Origin: JAGVJT01 sp964513205
Lineage (GTDB): Bacteria; Pseudomonadota; Gammaproteobacteria; Legionellales; Legionellaceae
Assembly: GCA_964513205.1 (NCBI GenBank)
Contig: CAZELP010000008.1
Location: 10,649-74,648, forward strand
Length of the DNA stretch: 64,000 nt
Direction of reading: 5' to 3'
Below, piece by piece: positions 35,409-45,359 of this stretch. The position numbers and the translations under genes were made by a program. Below the pieces are notes generated by a model. The model saw nothing but the letters and a program-made list of their open reading frames with translations, ran no database searches and had not been told where the DNA came from. Position 1 is the first letter of the stretch; each line of letters begins with the position of its first letter.

Positions 35409-36653
35409 CTACAATAAAGGCATAAAATGTGGTTTTGAAAATGCTGTTTTTTCTATCACATCAACCCATTGCGCTGCAAGTTTGGCTCGATTAAACTCTT
35501 GCTCAGCGAGATATTTTGAATGCTTCCCCATCTCCTTCAAGGCCGCACGATCAGAAGCTGCTTTTTCTAGGGCATCAGCAAACAATATGGGATTATCTGG
35601 TGGCACAACGAAACCACACGAAGCCTCTACTATCTTTGTGCTCAACCAGCCAGGATAATTAATAAACACTGGAAGACCCGCCGTAATGTAATCAAAAAAT
35701 TTATTAGGGGATGTTCCATCATAAAATGCTGGAACATTTGCTAAAATCTGCAAACCAATATCGGAGTTTAACATGATCTGAACAAGTTCTGGCTTAGGTA
35801 GCGCGTCTAAAAAAATCACATTATCCAAATCTTCAGCACGCGAACGCTCTTGCAGGCTTGATTTCAATTTACCATCCCCGATCAAAACAAATTTGATATC
35901 ATCACGCTTACGTTGTTTCAGAATAAGAGCAGCGTTTAGGACGGCATCCAGACCATTCGCAATCCCATGTGTCCCGGTATAAACAGCCATTAAATCAGTA
36001 ACTTTTACCCCTGCTGGCCTATTGGAAGTTTTTGCTCGTTCAAAAAGATGAAAATCACATCCATTAGAAATTAGATGAACTCGCTCTCTTGGAATACCAC
36101 AACGCACGATCCCCTCAACCATTCCAGGAGAAAGTGCAATCAACTGGTTGGCAGAATAATAGCTTACTCGCTCGAGCAACGATAAACAGAACAGCATAAA
36201 TGGATTTGTAATCACGCCCATTGCTTTAGGTAGCTCTGGCCATAAATCTCGTACTTCAAATACAAAAGGCTTGCGCCGCAACCAACGTCCCAAAATGCCA
36301 GGGATACCAACCGTTAAAGGTGTGGTCGTTGCAAAAATTAGATCATAGTTCAAAGTAAACACTAATTTTACACTACGAAATACAAATTTTATGAATGTCC
36401 ATGTACGCTTTACGAACGTATCATGATTTGCATAACTCAAATCAAATTCAATCACGCCGATACCATCGACATCACCTCGGCGCACGCCTCTTAAAAAAGT
36501 AGTCGTTAACCCAGTTACCCCGCCCTTATAACTACCACATACAACTGTAACAACGTGTCCTCGAGCAACAAGATGACGCGCCATCTCGTAGGCACGTTGA
36601 CTTGTCGAGCCTTGAGGAGTCGAGAAATGTTGACAGAAATATAAAATATTCAT
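35409..36653 (-). CDS. GT4-family glycosyltransferase (WbuB-like)
   Basis: Cytoplasmic retaining glycosyltransferase adding a sugar to the lipid-linked intermediate. About 414 residues from ATG 36653 (MNILYFCQHFSTPQGSTSQR), which overlaps the upstream stop by 4 nt; 36662 is an in-frame alternative. GT4 features are the N-terminal HVVTVVCGS region, FVFEVRDLWPELPKAMG, the nucleotide-binding VYTGTHGIANGLD and the C-terminal DGTSPNKFFDYITAGLPVF with its E/D-x7 sugar-nucleotide region. Confidence 0.9.
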   Translation of the reverse strand: MNILYFCQHFSTPQGSTSQRAYEMARHLVARGHVVTVVCGSYKGGVTGLTTTFLRGVRRGDVDGIGVIEFDLSYANHDTFVKRTWTFIKFVFRSVKLVFTLNYDLIFATTTPLTVGIPGILGRWLRRKPFVFEVRDLWPELPKAMGVITNPFMLFCLSLLERVSYYSANQLIALSPGMVEGIVRCGIPRERVHLISNGCDFHLFERAKTSNRPAGVKVTDLMAVYTGTHGIANGLDAVLNAALILKQRKRDDIKFVLIGDGKLKSSLQERSRAEDLDNVIFLDALPKPELVQIMLNSDIGLQILANVPAFYDGTSPNKFFDYITAGLPVFINYPGWLSTKIVEASCGFVVPPDNPILFADALEKAASDRAALKEMGKHSKYLAEQEFNRAKLAAQWVDVIEKTAFSKPHFMPLL

Positions 36654-38482
36654 AGGCACCATGTGTATTCTGTAATGATTTGACCGGCCTGATTTACTTC
36701 AATCTCAAGAACGGGAACTTCATTTTTCTGAAGATAATAACGAGACTCAATGCCCATGGCAAGTTCGATTCTTAGAATAGGTACAGACGAAGTGATCTCT
36801 AGGCAGCCAACAGCACTCGCGAGTCGATTATTCAACAATTTCCAATCAGCTTCTTTTAAACGCCATCGCAAAACAGCTTTCTCTTTAAATCCAGAGAAAT
36901 TATCAATAATTTTTAGCGCCCTATCTGATAATATCAATTTTCTTTGATGATATGCTTTATATCCATCTCTATATGCCGCCTCGAAGGAAACTGTGCTGTC
37001 ATCGATACAAAGAGGCTCTATGGCATCGGTCTTCAACCAATCACCAAACAAAAACCGACTCAGGCGAGGCATCTGGTCACGATCATCAAATTGAATTGTA
37101 TTATGACTTTTGGTGCCCGGAAAATAAGAGAGATCTTCCGGAGAACCATTGTAGCTATATGTGCCCGCATCACGTAAATAATTTTCGCCATCATACCAAA
37201 AATCGACATGCAGAAGATCCGATTGACTTGGACGGAATTGGAAGCGAGGATAACGCAAAAGAGCCATTGCACGACCTTTACGTAATACAGCATATCCACC
37301 TTGATCAAATAATTGGCTTCTCTCAGATAACTCTACACTCGAATCAGGCAATGGGATGCCCAACGCAAGCAATCGAGCATTCCCAACACCGTCCATATCG
37401 TAGGCTTTTCTGTTCTTGAATAAAACCATTGCAGTTTGTACTGAAACACGAAAGTCACGCAACTCGCGCATTCCGAGAGGAAATAAATAAGCGCTATCAT
37501 TTGCACCCACATTGGGGGCATCCCCAGTTTTATGATCTGTCATCGCGGCTAACCAGTCTACTGCTAAAGCGACGCGTTTCTGAAAAAATTGAGAAAAAGC
37601 GTCAAGGTTCAAATGCTGTCGCCATAATTCAACCATACTCAGCGTATCTAATAAAACACGATGATAATTTACAGAGTACTGACTGAAACTTCCATCGCTC
37701 ATGATAATACGATTCACAAGCTTCTCTAGCCATTTCCGGCCTAAGCGACTCCATTTTTTACCAATTGCTCGGTCTTGTTGAGCTAACCAACTTCCTCCGA
37801 TAAATAATGCAGCAGCCTCTGATGTACCATGATTATTATCTTGAGACATTGCATAACGTAAAGTTGGTACAATACGATTCAAATGAATCTCTATTAGATC
37901 GATGAGCTGTTTTGTTGGTTCATGAGCCTGTTTGAGCAACATGGCTCCCATCGCCAGATGCATTACTCGAATTCCAGCTTCTTGACCACATTTCCAATTT
38001 GCACCGAAATACTGTGGATTTTTAGCACACCAGTCTTTCAACCATAGATTAAGTCGAGCAAGCTCACCGCTATCACCAGCTAAATAACGCTCTATAAAAG
38101 CAAAAATCCAAGACATTCTCGATGCCTCCCAGACCAACTTAATATCTCCCACATCAAGAGAGAAATCGGGAAGTTCGCGCCATGATTTATTCAAACTGCG
38201 CGCACCGTTGATAGGATTAAGGTGCCAATCTGGAGTATTAAACTTCAAAAGATTTGGCCACCAACCGAAGTATAAAGCATATTCCCCCCAATCATTCGTG
38301 GGAGGGAAACACAGTGATTGCAACGCGCTTTCTCTAAAAAAAGGACCTTCTGGCATTTGAGATAATAGAGGACGCTCGATACGCCTCTCTATTTTAGTCT
38401 TACATCGATATAAAATTACTTGAAATATATTAGAAAAACCCAACTGATAAGCTGTTTTAAGCTTGATAATTGAGCTCCTCAT
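36650..38482 (-). CDS. Heparinase II/III-like protein
   Basis: 610 residues. Resembles Heparinase_II_III proteins found in surface-polysaccharide loci. An N-terminal alpha/alpha toroid (with QDNNHGTSEAAALFIGGSW and GSFSQYSVNYHRVLLDTLSM) is followed by a beta-sandwich (DLLHVDFWYDGENYLRDAGT, FPGTKSHNTIQFDDRDQMPR). The conserved Asn/His/Tyr of polysaccharide lyases (NNHGTSE, YSVNYHR, SHNTIQFD) are present. No signal peptide is visible. It may trim or quality-control glycan, or be a repurposed lyase. Overlaps the oxidoreductase stop by 4 nt (ATGA). Confidence 0.85.
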   Translation of the reverse strand: MRSSIIKLKTAYQLGFSNIFQVILYRCKTKIERRIERPLLSQMPEGPFFRESALQSLCFPPTNDWGEYALYFGWWPNLLKFNTPDWHLNPINGARSLNKSWRELPDFSLDVGDIKLVWEASRMSWIFAFIERYLAGDSGELARLNLWLKDWCAKNPQYFGANWKCGQEAGIRVMHLAMGAMLLKQAHEPTKQLIDLIEIHLNRIVPTLRYAMSQDNNHGTSEAAALFIGGSWLAQQDRAIGKKWSRLGRKWLEKLVNRIIMSDGSFSQYSVNYHRVLLDTLSMVELWRQHLNLDAFSQFFQKRVALAVDWLAAMTDHKTGDAPNVGANDSAYLFPLGMRELRDFRVSVQTAMVLFKNRKAYDMDGVGNARLLALGIPLPDSSVELSERSQLFDQGGYAVLRKGRAMALLRYPRFQFRPSQSDLLHVDFWYDGENYLRDAGTYSYNGSPEDLSYFPGTKSHNTIQFDDRDQMPRLSRFLFGDWLKTDAIEPLCIDDSTVSFEAAYRDGYKAYHQRKLILSDRALKIIDNFSGFKEKAVLRWRLKEADWKLLNNRLASAVGCLEITSSVPILRIELAMGIESRYYLQKNEVPVLEIEVNQAGQIITEYTWCL

Positions 38483-40617
38483 TGCTGACGCAACCTTGTG
38501 GCAACTTCGATTGTGACACGTGTCACTTCAAAAATCTCTTCAATTGGGATAGGCGAAACGCTGCCTTGCTCTATTGCAGACAAGAACGCAGCAGCACATG
38601 TTCGCTGTCCTTTGTCCTGCCGCCACAGATTCATTTTCTTAAAACCAGGCCATGAAAACCCTTTTAATTTTCTAAAATTGTCTAACTGTAAAATACGCCC
38701 TGCCGTAAATACTTCTATGCGTTCTTTAGGAAAATTCGATGCACCATTCGCTAAATAGTGAATAGTACCCAAAGAGCCATCAGCAAATCCTAACGTAATT
38801 GATGCATTATCTTCTGTTACTGCTAAATAAGGTGTCTCACCCATTCGTCTGGCATCTAGAGAAACAATTTCACATCCTGCTAAATGACGCATTAAGTCAA
38901 TAAAATGACAAGCCTCGCCGATAATACGTCCACCACCAACAGAATGATCTTGAGTCCAGTGATTAGCGGGAATTGCACCTGCATTCATCGTCATTACAAA
39001 TACTTTTGGCTCTTTAACAGGCGCAAGCAATGCTTTCATTTTCTGCACTTGAGGTGCGAAACGACGGTTAAAGCCAACCATCAAATGCAATCTTTTACCT
39101 AACATCGCAGCAGTATGATAAGCCGTTTCAACTTCTGCTAGTTCCTCCAAAGAAATAGCCAACGGTTTCTCCACAAATACATGCTTACCTGCTTGTAAAG
39201 CTTTGCAAACCAAAGAGGCGTGACTGTTATGGCGTGTTGCAATCACTACCGTATTCAGTAAATTATCTGATAGCATTCTATCTACATCAGAAAGCGCTTG
39301 AGTAAAACCCGCTTTTTTACCATGCACAACACCGTTCACGCCCCCAGAAGTGGCAATAGAATGCAATTGAGCATTGGCCGCTTTGAACGCCGGAATAAGC
39401 ATACGTGAGGCATAATTGCCCGCCCCAATAAACCCTAAAACAGGCTTTGACGCATCAAATTTCTGATCATGTCGTAATGTCACTTCGCGCAGAGTTCGCT
39501 CAGCAACATTTGAAGTGTATTGCAGAATAATTCCCAAGGCAGATTTATCATTCGTCAATGTCTCATAAGCTGAGACTGCCTCTTCAAACAAATAACGATG
39601 CGTGATTAATGGCTTTACGTCCAATTGTCCTGTCGCCATCATATCTAAACAAGCCTCAAAATTACGCTGCTCAGTCCAACGAACAAAACCTATTGGGTAA
39701 TCTAATCCTTTTTCCTCGTATTGCTCTTCATATCGACCCGGCCCATAAGAGCAGGACACTTGAAAAGAAAGTTCTTTTTCATAAAAATCAGCACGGTTTA
39801 ATTCAAGGCCAGTCACACCAACCAATACAATCCGTCCACGTTTTCGACTCATATGTGCTGCTTGCGTGATAGGATCACTTGATTTCGTTGAGGCGGTAAT
39901 GAGTACCGCATCCACACCCTGCCCTCGACTAAAAGCCAAGGCCGCAGCGAGGACATCTTCACCTGCTCCAGGATTACAAGTTTCTGCACCAAATTGACGT
40001 GCCAACTTAAGTTTATTTTCATCAAAATCAATGGCTAAAACACGACAACCTTGAGCTTTAAGCAATTGCACTGTGAGTAAACCAATAAGACCTGCTCCAA
40101 TCACAACAACCGCCTCACCCAAAGTTGGAGCCGCAAGGCGAATTCCTTGGAGTCCGATACTTGCGACTACAGTAAATGCGGCTGATTCATCATCCACATT
40201 ATCAGGAATACGGATACATAAATTTTTAGAGACCTTCACCATATCAGCATGTGGACCATTTGAGACGACCCGGTCACCACATTTGAAATTCAAAACCTTC
40301 TCACCTACTTCGGAAACAACCCCTACATTGCAATATCCTAATGGCAAAGGTTGAGAAAGTTTAGATTGCACTGCATCAATTGTCGCTAGAAAACCGTTTG
40401 TTTTGATTTTTTCTAAAACCATTTTAACTTTTTCTGGTTGCTGACGAGCTTTTTCAAAATAAGATGCTTTACCAAAGCCAACCAGCATACGCTCTGTACC
40501 AACTGAAATCAATGTGGTTGTCGTATTGACAATCAGACTATTAGAAGAAGAGGCAACTGTAGGTGACTCAAGAAGAAGTGTCTCTCCGTTTGATAAATCT
40601 TGTAGAACTTGTTTCAT
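38479..40617 (-). CDS. Bi-domain oxidoreductase (MDR alcohol dehydrogenase + GFO/IDH/MocA)
   Basis: 712 residues, a natural fusion. Residues ~1-360 form a medium-chain zinc-type alcohol dehydrogenase (GYCNVGVVSEVGEKVLNFKC, GDRVVSNGPHADMVKV, nucleotide site AVVIGAGLIGLLTVQLLKAQ). Residues ~385-712 form a GFO/IDH/MocA sugar oxidoreductase (LGFIGAGNYASRMLIPAFKA, KHVFVEKPLAISLEELAE). This fusion commonly stands beside a heparinase-like gene in LPS/capsule loci. The exact substrate is unknown; sugar oxidation is likely. Confidence 0.9.
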   Translation of the reverse strand: MKQVLQDLSNGETLLLESPTVASSSNSLIVNTTTTLISVGTERMLVGFGKASYFEKARQQPEKVKMVLEKIKTNGFLATIDAVQSKLSQPLPLGYCNVGVVSEVGEKVLNFKCGDRVVSNGPHADMVKVSKNLCIRIPDNVDDESAAFTVVASIGLQGIRLAAPTLGEAVVVIGAGLIGLLTVQLLKAQGCRVLAIDFDENKLKLARQFGAETCNPGAGEDVLAAALAFSRGQGVDAVLITASTKSSDPITQAAHMSRKRGRIVLVGVTGLELNRADFYEKELSFQVSCSYGPGRYEEQYEEKGLDYPIGFVRWTEQRNFEACLDMMATGQLDVKPLITHRYLFEEAVSAYETLTNDKSALGIILQYTSNVAERTLREVTLRHDQKFDASKPVLGFIGAGNYASRMLIPAFKAANAQLHSIATSGGVNGVVHGKKAGFTQALSDVDRMLSDNLLNTVVIATRHNSHASLVCKALQAGKHVFVEKPLAISLEELAEVETAYHTAAMLGKRLHLMVGFNRRFAPQVQKMKALLAPVKEPKVFVMTMNAGAIPANHWTQDHSVGGGRIIGEACHFIDLMRHLAGCEIVSLDARRMGETPYLAVTEDNASITLGFADGSLGTIHYLANGASNFPKERIEVFTAGRILQLDNFRKLKGFSWPGFKKMNLWRQDKGQRTCAAAFLSAIEQGSVSPIPIEEIFEVTRVTIEVATRLRQQ

Positions 40618-40687
40618 TTAAATCCTTTTCATTTCATTTTTTATACTACGATTTTATTCCCACAATGGTTAAAAATATGGCATAAAA

Positions 40688-41731
40688 TCAACAGCAGCTA
40701 ATCTCTAATGACGAGTTATTTACATACCAATCAATCGCTTTCTCAAGACCGACCTCAATATTAAGCTGAGGGTCGTATCCCAAAAATTTCTGTATTTTAG
40801 CAATATTTGCTTGCGAATGAAGCACATCTCCTTTCCTAAAAGCTTGATAAACAGGCTCTAAATCATAATCAATATGTCGTCGCTTCAATGCGTTTTTTAA
40901 AAAAACAAACAACTGATTTAACGATGTTTTTGAACCAAAGGCGACATTATATATCTGATTTTTTGCAAATTCGCCAGCTGTTGCAGCGAGGATATTCGCT
41001 TGAATTACATTATCAATAAAGCAAAAATCTCGACTTGTTTCGCCGTTTCCATTAACATAAATAGGTGATTTGTTTAGCATTGAATAAATCCACTTTGGAA
41101 TGACCGCAGCATAAGCACCGGCAGGATTTTGACGCTGACCAAACACATTAAAATATCGTAGACCAATAGACTTAAAATCATAGGTACGAGCAAATACTTC
41201 CGCATAAAGCTCATTGATTAATTTAGTTACAGCATAGGGTGAAAGTGATTTACCAATATTTTCTTCAATTTGAGGAAGCTCGATGTAATCACCATATGTA
41301 GCACTAGAAGCTGCATAGGTAAAACTTTTAACTTGACTGTCTCGAGCAGAAACTAGCATGTTTAAAAATCCAGTCACATTCGAAGCATTCGATCTAATTG
41401 GGTCTTGAATAGACCACGATACGGAGCCCAAAGCTGCTTGATGAAGAACATAATCGACATTCTTACATGCAATTTGACATGTTTTCAATGCACAAACATC
41501 TCCCTTAATGAAATAAAAATTATTCCACTGTTCAAGAGAGACTCGAGAGCGCACCTCATCCAAATTATGCTGATATCCAGTTGAAAAGTTGTCTAGACCG
41601 ACTACTCGCTGATTATTTAATAAAAGAAATTCAAGTAAATTTGAGCCAATAAAGCCAGCTACTCCTGTTACCAGCCAACATTTCGGGCGCAAATTTAAAT
41701 GCATTTTTGCTTCTTCGAACGCTTGACTCAT
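40688..41731 (-). CDS. UDP-N-acetylglucosamine C4-epimerase (WbpP/TviC type)
   Basis: Extended SDR enzyme converting UDP-GlcNAc to UDP-GalNAc (or the uronic acids). 347 residues. NAD motif TGVAGFIGSNLLEFLL, the WbpP-type GLDNFSTGYQHNLDEV, catalytic Ser in SFTYAASSATYGD and Y-x3-K in SPYAVTKLINELYAEV, and LRYFNVFGQRQNPAGAYAAV. GAGGGACGGA lies just before the ATG at 41731. The WbpP/WbgU group prefers N-acetylated substrates. Confidence 0.92.
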   Translation of the reverse strand: MSQAFEEAKMHLNLRPKCWLVTGVAGFIGSNLLEFLLLNNQRVVGLDNFSTGYQHNLDEVRSRVSLEQWNNFYFIKGDVCALKTCQIACKNVDYVLHQAALGSVSWSIQDPIRSNASNVTGFLNMLVSARDSQVKSFTYAASSATYGDYIELPQIEENIGKSLSPYAVTKLINELYAEVFARTYDFKSIGLRYFNVFGQRQNPAGAYAAVIPKWIYSMLNKSPIYVNGNGETSRDFCFIDNVIQANILAATAGEFAKNQIYNVAFGSKTSLNQLFVFLKNALKRRHIDYDLEPVYQAFRKGDVLHSQANIAKIQKFLGYDPQLNIEVGLEKAIDWYVNNSSLEISCC

Positions 41732-41900
41732 TCCGTCCCTCCTCTATTACAAATTCAACATACACAAAGTATTCGCCAACATGTCTTAACAACCTCTTCG
41801 ATATCTTTAACTCACTAGAACCTGTTACATCGATGGCCTAAATCTAGTTACTTGAACTCTTAGAAAATCCACTGTATATATTTCAGCTTTTAATAATTTG

Positions 41901-43817
41901 TTAAACAACTAATTTTTCTAGCATACTTTCTGATGTTTGAAGCTCATCATTTTGATCAAGAAAGATTCGACACCACAACTCGATACAAACCAGAGCAAAA
42001 ATAGGATAAGTGTAATATGCTTTTCCTGTCCTATCATTTTCTAATAAATTTTGAACTTCATCAAACTTGAATAGACCTCGTTTTTTTAAACTATTTTCAC
42101 TTAAAATTTCATCAATAATAGGTTTAAGATCTCCGTCTAGCCAGTCACCTAACGGTGCACCAAAACCTGACTTACTACGATAAATAACAGATTTTGGCAA
42201 GTACCGCTCCGCCATTTTTTTAAGAATCCATTTACCTACATGGTAATGTTGCTTTAATGAGGACTTGATCTGAGAGGCTATTTCTATTAGACGTTTATCT
42301 AAAAACGGCACTCGAACTTCAACACCATGTGCCATGGCCATTTTATCCGTATAGTTAAGATTATGATCAACTAAAAAATAACGTTGCTCTAAGTATAACA
42401 TTTTTTCTAATGGATTACCGGAGCGTATCTCAAGCTCATTTAGCATACTCATCATTGGATTCAAACTTAATTCTCTCTGTATTTTATCAGTAAATAGATT
42501 CCTCACCATTTCTGGTTCAATCCAATAAAAATAAGACAGAATCCGCTCATTTTCAGAAAGCTCAAAATAATTTAGCCATTTTGTTAATCGCCTTAAAAAT
42601 GGTCTTTTTTTACTTAAATTATTCATAATTGCCAATGCGCTTTTCAACATCCAAACAGGAATAAACCTCAAGAACTGTTGAAGTCTAACTGCTAAATGCC
42701 GACGATAACCTGTAAAAATATCATCTCCAGCGGCACCTGAAAAAAGAACCTTAATTCCTTGTTTGCGTGCTTCTTCACAAATTAATAGTGTATTAATCGG
42801 GGCAATATCCGCTTGCGGCTCATCTAAATGATAAATCATTTTATTGATTAATTTACAAACATTAGGCGTTAATTTAATAGTTTTGTGATCATAATTGAAA
42901 TGTTGCGCCACCCGCTTTGCATAAAGTAAATCACTTTCAAATCCAGCATCGCTAGTCGAAGAGAAAGTAGTAAAGCACGGCAATCTTTTCACACCAAGAT
43001 CTTTTACGATTGCAACAATTAGGCTTGAATCTAATCCACCCAAGAAGGCACCAATAGGCACATCTGATACCAACTGCTCTCTAACACTTTCTCGTAATGA
43101 CTCTTGAATCTTATCACAAATTGCATTCACACTGAGACCACGAGGCTCATATTCTGGCCAAGTATAGTAGCTTTTTTGTTTGACAATTTTTTTATTTTTA
43201 ACAACTAAATAATGCCCAGGCTGTAATTTGAATATATTTTTTAAAACGGTTTCTGGACCAGGACTCCACAAAAAAACAACGGTTCGAAATAATGCATCGA
43301 CATTAAGTTCTCGAGAAACATTGGGATGAACAAGTAGCGCTTTTAATTCACTAGCAAAATAAAAACCTTCATTGTTTTCCGAATAATACAATGGCTTAAC
43401 ACCATAAGGGTCACGAGCAATAAAAAATATTTTACTACGCGTATCCCAAATCGAAAATGCATAAATTCCACTCAGTTGCTCAAGAAAATATTCACCATAC
43501 TCTAAATAGAGATTCAAAATAACTTCCGCATCACCTTCCGATAGAAACTCATAACCTAGTTTAATTAAATTATCACGTAACTCTCTGTAATTATAAATTT
43601 CTCCGTTAAAAACAATACAAACTTGCCTTGTTTTATCCCATAATGGTTGATTACTGTTGGAAGACAAATCAATGATACTTAACCGAGCATGGGCTAAATG
43701 AACATCGCCTGAAGAAAAAGAAGATAAATTATCTGGCCCTCGATGCGCTATTTTCTGCAGCATTGCATTTAATATGCCATCCGAACAACTACCCATCACA
43801 CCGATAATGCCACACAT
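41901..43817 (-). CDS. asnB: Asparagine synthetase B-like glutamine amidotransferase
   Basis: Class-II amidotransferase with an N-terminal Ntn domain and a C-terminal PP-loop synthetase domain. About 638 residues from ATG 43817, giving Met-Cys as needed for the catalytic Cys1 (MCGIIGVMGSCSDG); GAGGGAC is upstream. The glutaminase motifs IAHRGPDN, HLAHARLSIID and VFNGEIYNYRELR are present, then the AsnB ATP motif GAFLGGLDSSLIVAIV. In polysaccharide loci such proteins (WbpS/AlbL-type) often amidate a uronic acid, so sugar amidation rather than free Asn is likely. A degenerate second copy lies just upstream. Confidence 0.93.
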   Translation of the reverse strand: MCGIIGVMGSCSDGILNAMLQKIAHRGPDNLSSFSSGDVHLAHARLSIIDLSSNSNQPLWDKTRQVCIVFNGEIYNYRELRDNLIKLGYEFLSEGDAEVILNLYLEYGEYFLEQLSGIYAFSIWDTRSKIFFIARDPYGVKPLYYSENNEGFYFASELKALLVHPNVSRELNVDALFRTVVFLWSPGPETVLKNIFKLQPGHYLVVKNKKIVKQKSYYTWPEYEPRGLSVNAICDKIQESLRESVREQLVSDVPIGAFLGGLDSSLIVAIVKDLGVKRLPCFTTFSSTSDAGFESDLLYAKRVAQHFNYDHKTIKLTPNVCKLINKMIYHLDEPQADIAPINTLLICEEARKQGIKVLFSGAAGDDIFTGYRRHLAVRLQQFLRFIPVWMLKSALAIMNNLSKKRPFLRRLTKWLNYFELSENERILSYFYWIEPEMVRNLFTDKIQRELSLNPMMSMLNELEIRSGNPLEKMLYLEQRYFLVDHNLNYTDKMAMAHGVEVRVPFLDKRLIEIASQIKSSLKQHYHVGKWILKKMAERYLPKSVIYRSKSGFGAPLGDWLDGDLKPIIDEILSENSLKKRGLFKFDEVQNLLENDRTGKAYYTYPIFALVCIELWCRIFLDQNDELQTSESMLEKLVV

Positions 43818-43879
43818 AAGTCCCTCTAGAAAAACCAAACAAAAAATTCACTCGCTAAGCAATCTCACCTGAAATATTG

Positions 43880-44187
43880 TTTAAAAAGCGCCCCTTAACT
43901 TATCATTGACATCAGTTTTTTCTGCGTGAGTCTGTCATATTCAAAAAAAATCTCAATAACACACTCGAAAACGTTGAAAACTCATACTCTAAGAAAAAAT
44001 ATCATGGCCCTCACGAATTCAATTTTTTACAAAAAATGAAGATACTCAATCTTGCATGAGCCTGGTGTATACTCTAGTGAGGAGAGACTGCGCTCGCATG
44101 ATCAGACCCTCTGTATTTGATCACTTCTAACATTGCATCAAAAACTTCTCACGTTATCTCTTCATACACGTCGATAATCCCACACAT
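43880..44187 (-). pseudogene. Decayed second asnB-like gene (5' remnant)
   Basis: In the 370-nt gap between the intact asnB and the wbpG-like gene. The minus strand reads ATG TGT GGG ATT ATC (MCGII, then DVYEEIT and a stop). In the same frame it continues AMLEVIKYRGSD and QAHARLSI, matching the spaced AsnB elements M-x4-I-x-HRGPD and LAHARLSIID. Further on, after frame shifts, ECVIEIFFEYD resembles the AEVILNLYLEYG element of the neighbouring intact gene. Several stops and shifts show it is dead. Nothing else is seen in this gap. Confidence 0.75.
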
Positions 44188-44207
44188 ATGCACCCCTTTA
44201 GTTTATA

Positions 44208-45347
44208 TTACCTCTTGACGGTTCTTTCTACACCCAAAAACTTAAGAAGATTAGCTCCAAAATCGAACAATTTCTGTTGATTCTTGTAATCTTTAAAAGT
44301 TCTATTGGGCGCTTCAAGATACCCATATAATTCATCTATAGAAATACCTAATTTTTTTGCAACATACTCAAACTCAATCTTGATCTCTTCATCAGATAAT
44401 GCAGGCCTAGACAGTAAAATCATAGCCTCATCTCGGCTCATTTGCCCTGTTAATATTAAGCTTGAATACTGTACTCTACGCGTGTCAAATCCAAACTTAT
44501 TAGGCAACCAATAACCCTCATAAAATTTAGTAAAACGAGATTCAAAATGTTTTTGAGGATACGACTTCCAACCATATTCTTTTTCCAAAAAAGAGACTGC
44601 GTCAGCCTTAATATAGGGAATAAAATTTAGAGGCTTAACTACCTGTATCTGCCTAATATATTTTAAATAGACCTTGTGTCTTACAACACTGCTAAAAGGA
44701 TATGTTTTAAGAGGAACTGTCCCAAATTTTTTAATTAAGTCCTTTATTTGAGCCATATCCGTGCCGTAATAAATCCATTCCTTGGGATTCATCACACATT
44801 CTGTTGAAAAATTACCGCCATTTAAAATATATTTGATATTATGTTTATAGGCATAATTGTATAAAGTAGCAACAAACGCATGATCTTGAGGAACATCAAT
44901 ATTAGCAAGAGAAGACTTAAAGTAGGCCAATTGGAAATCTTTCATTTCCTCCCAATTAATAACTTCCGTATATAAATCTAGATTCAACTTATTAATCATA
45001 GCATGGATATTATTCACAGCAACTTCAGAATTCCATCCCCCATCAACATGAAATACCAAAGGCCTTAACTCAAATTCTTTGCACACAGCATGAAGCATAT
45101 AAGAACTATCAATGCCTCCACTCATCCCCAATATGCAATCAAACGGCTTATTTTTTCCGGTTTTCTTTATCTTTTGAATAACAGACATTAATCTGTGCTG
45201 ACCTTCCTCACCAGTATCCCAATTTGGTAGAATATTTTTATAATAATTACTACAATGATCACAAACTCCTTCACCATCAAACTGTATAACAGAGTCAGTG
45301 GTATCCATCACGCAATTAACGCAAATCTGATATGACCTTTTTTGCAT
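44208..45347 (-). CDS. N-acetyl-sugar amidotransferase (WbpG/PseA/PtmG family)
   Basis: PP-loop ATP pyrophosphatase that converts an N-acetyl group of a sugar to an acetamidino group, with ammonia from a HisH/HisF-type pair. 379 residues. N-terminal Cys pairs (CVNCVMD and CDHCSNYY) may bind zinc. The PP-loop is LGMSGGIDSSYMLHAV, followed by PLVFHVDGGWNSEVAV. hisF-like and hisH-like genes follow upstream by 12 and 3 nt, the arrangement known from Pseudomonas O-antigen and sialic-acid-like sugar clusters. In Legionella, 5-acetamidino-legionaminate would be a fitting product (inference). Confidence 0.9.
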   Translation of the reverse strand: MQKRSYQICVNCVMDTTDSVIQFDGEGVCDHCSNYYKNILPNWDTGEEGQHRLMSVIQKIKKTGKNKPFDCILGMSGGIDSSYMLHAVCKEFELRPLVFHVDGGWNSEVAVNNIHAMINKLNLDLYTEVINWEEMKDFQLAYFKSSLANIDVPQDHAFVATLYNYAYKHNIKYILNGGNFSTECVMNPKEWIYYGTDMAQIKDLIKKFGTVPLKTYPFSSVVRHKVYLKYIRQIQVVKPLNFIPYIKADAVSFLEKEYGWKSYPQKHFESRFTKFYEGYWLPNKFGFDTRRVQYSSLILTGQMSRDEAMILLSRPALSDEEIKIEFEYVAKKLGISIDELYGYLEAPNRTFKDYKNQQKLFDFGANLLKFLGVERTVKR

Positions 45348-45359
45348 TTATTCCCTCAC

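Noticed and set aside
36952..37419. 155-codon plus-strand ORF opposite the heparinase-like gene
   Set aside because: Antisense to a longer, family-matching gene; no signal for expression.
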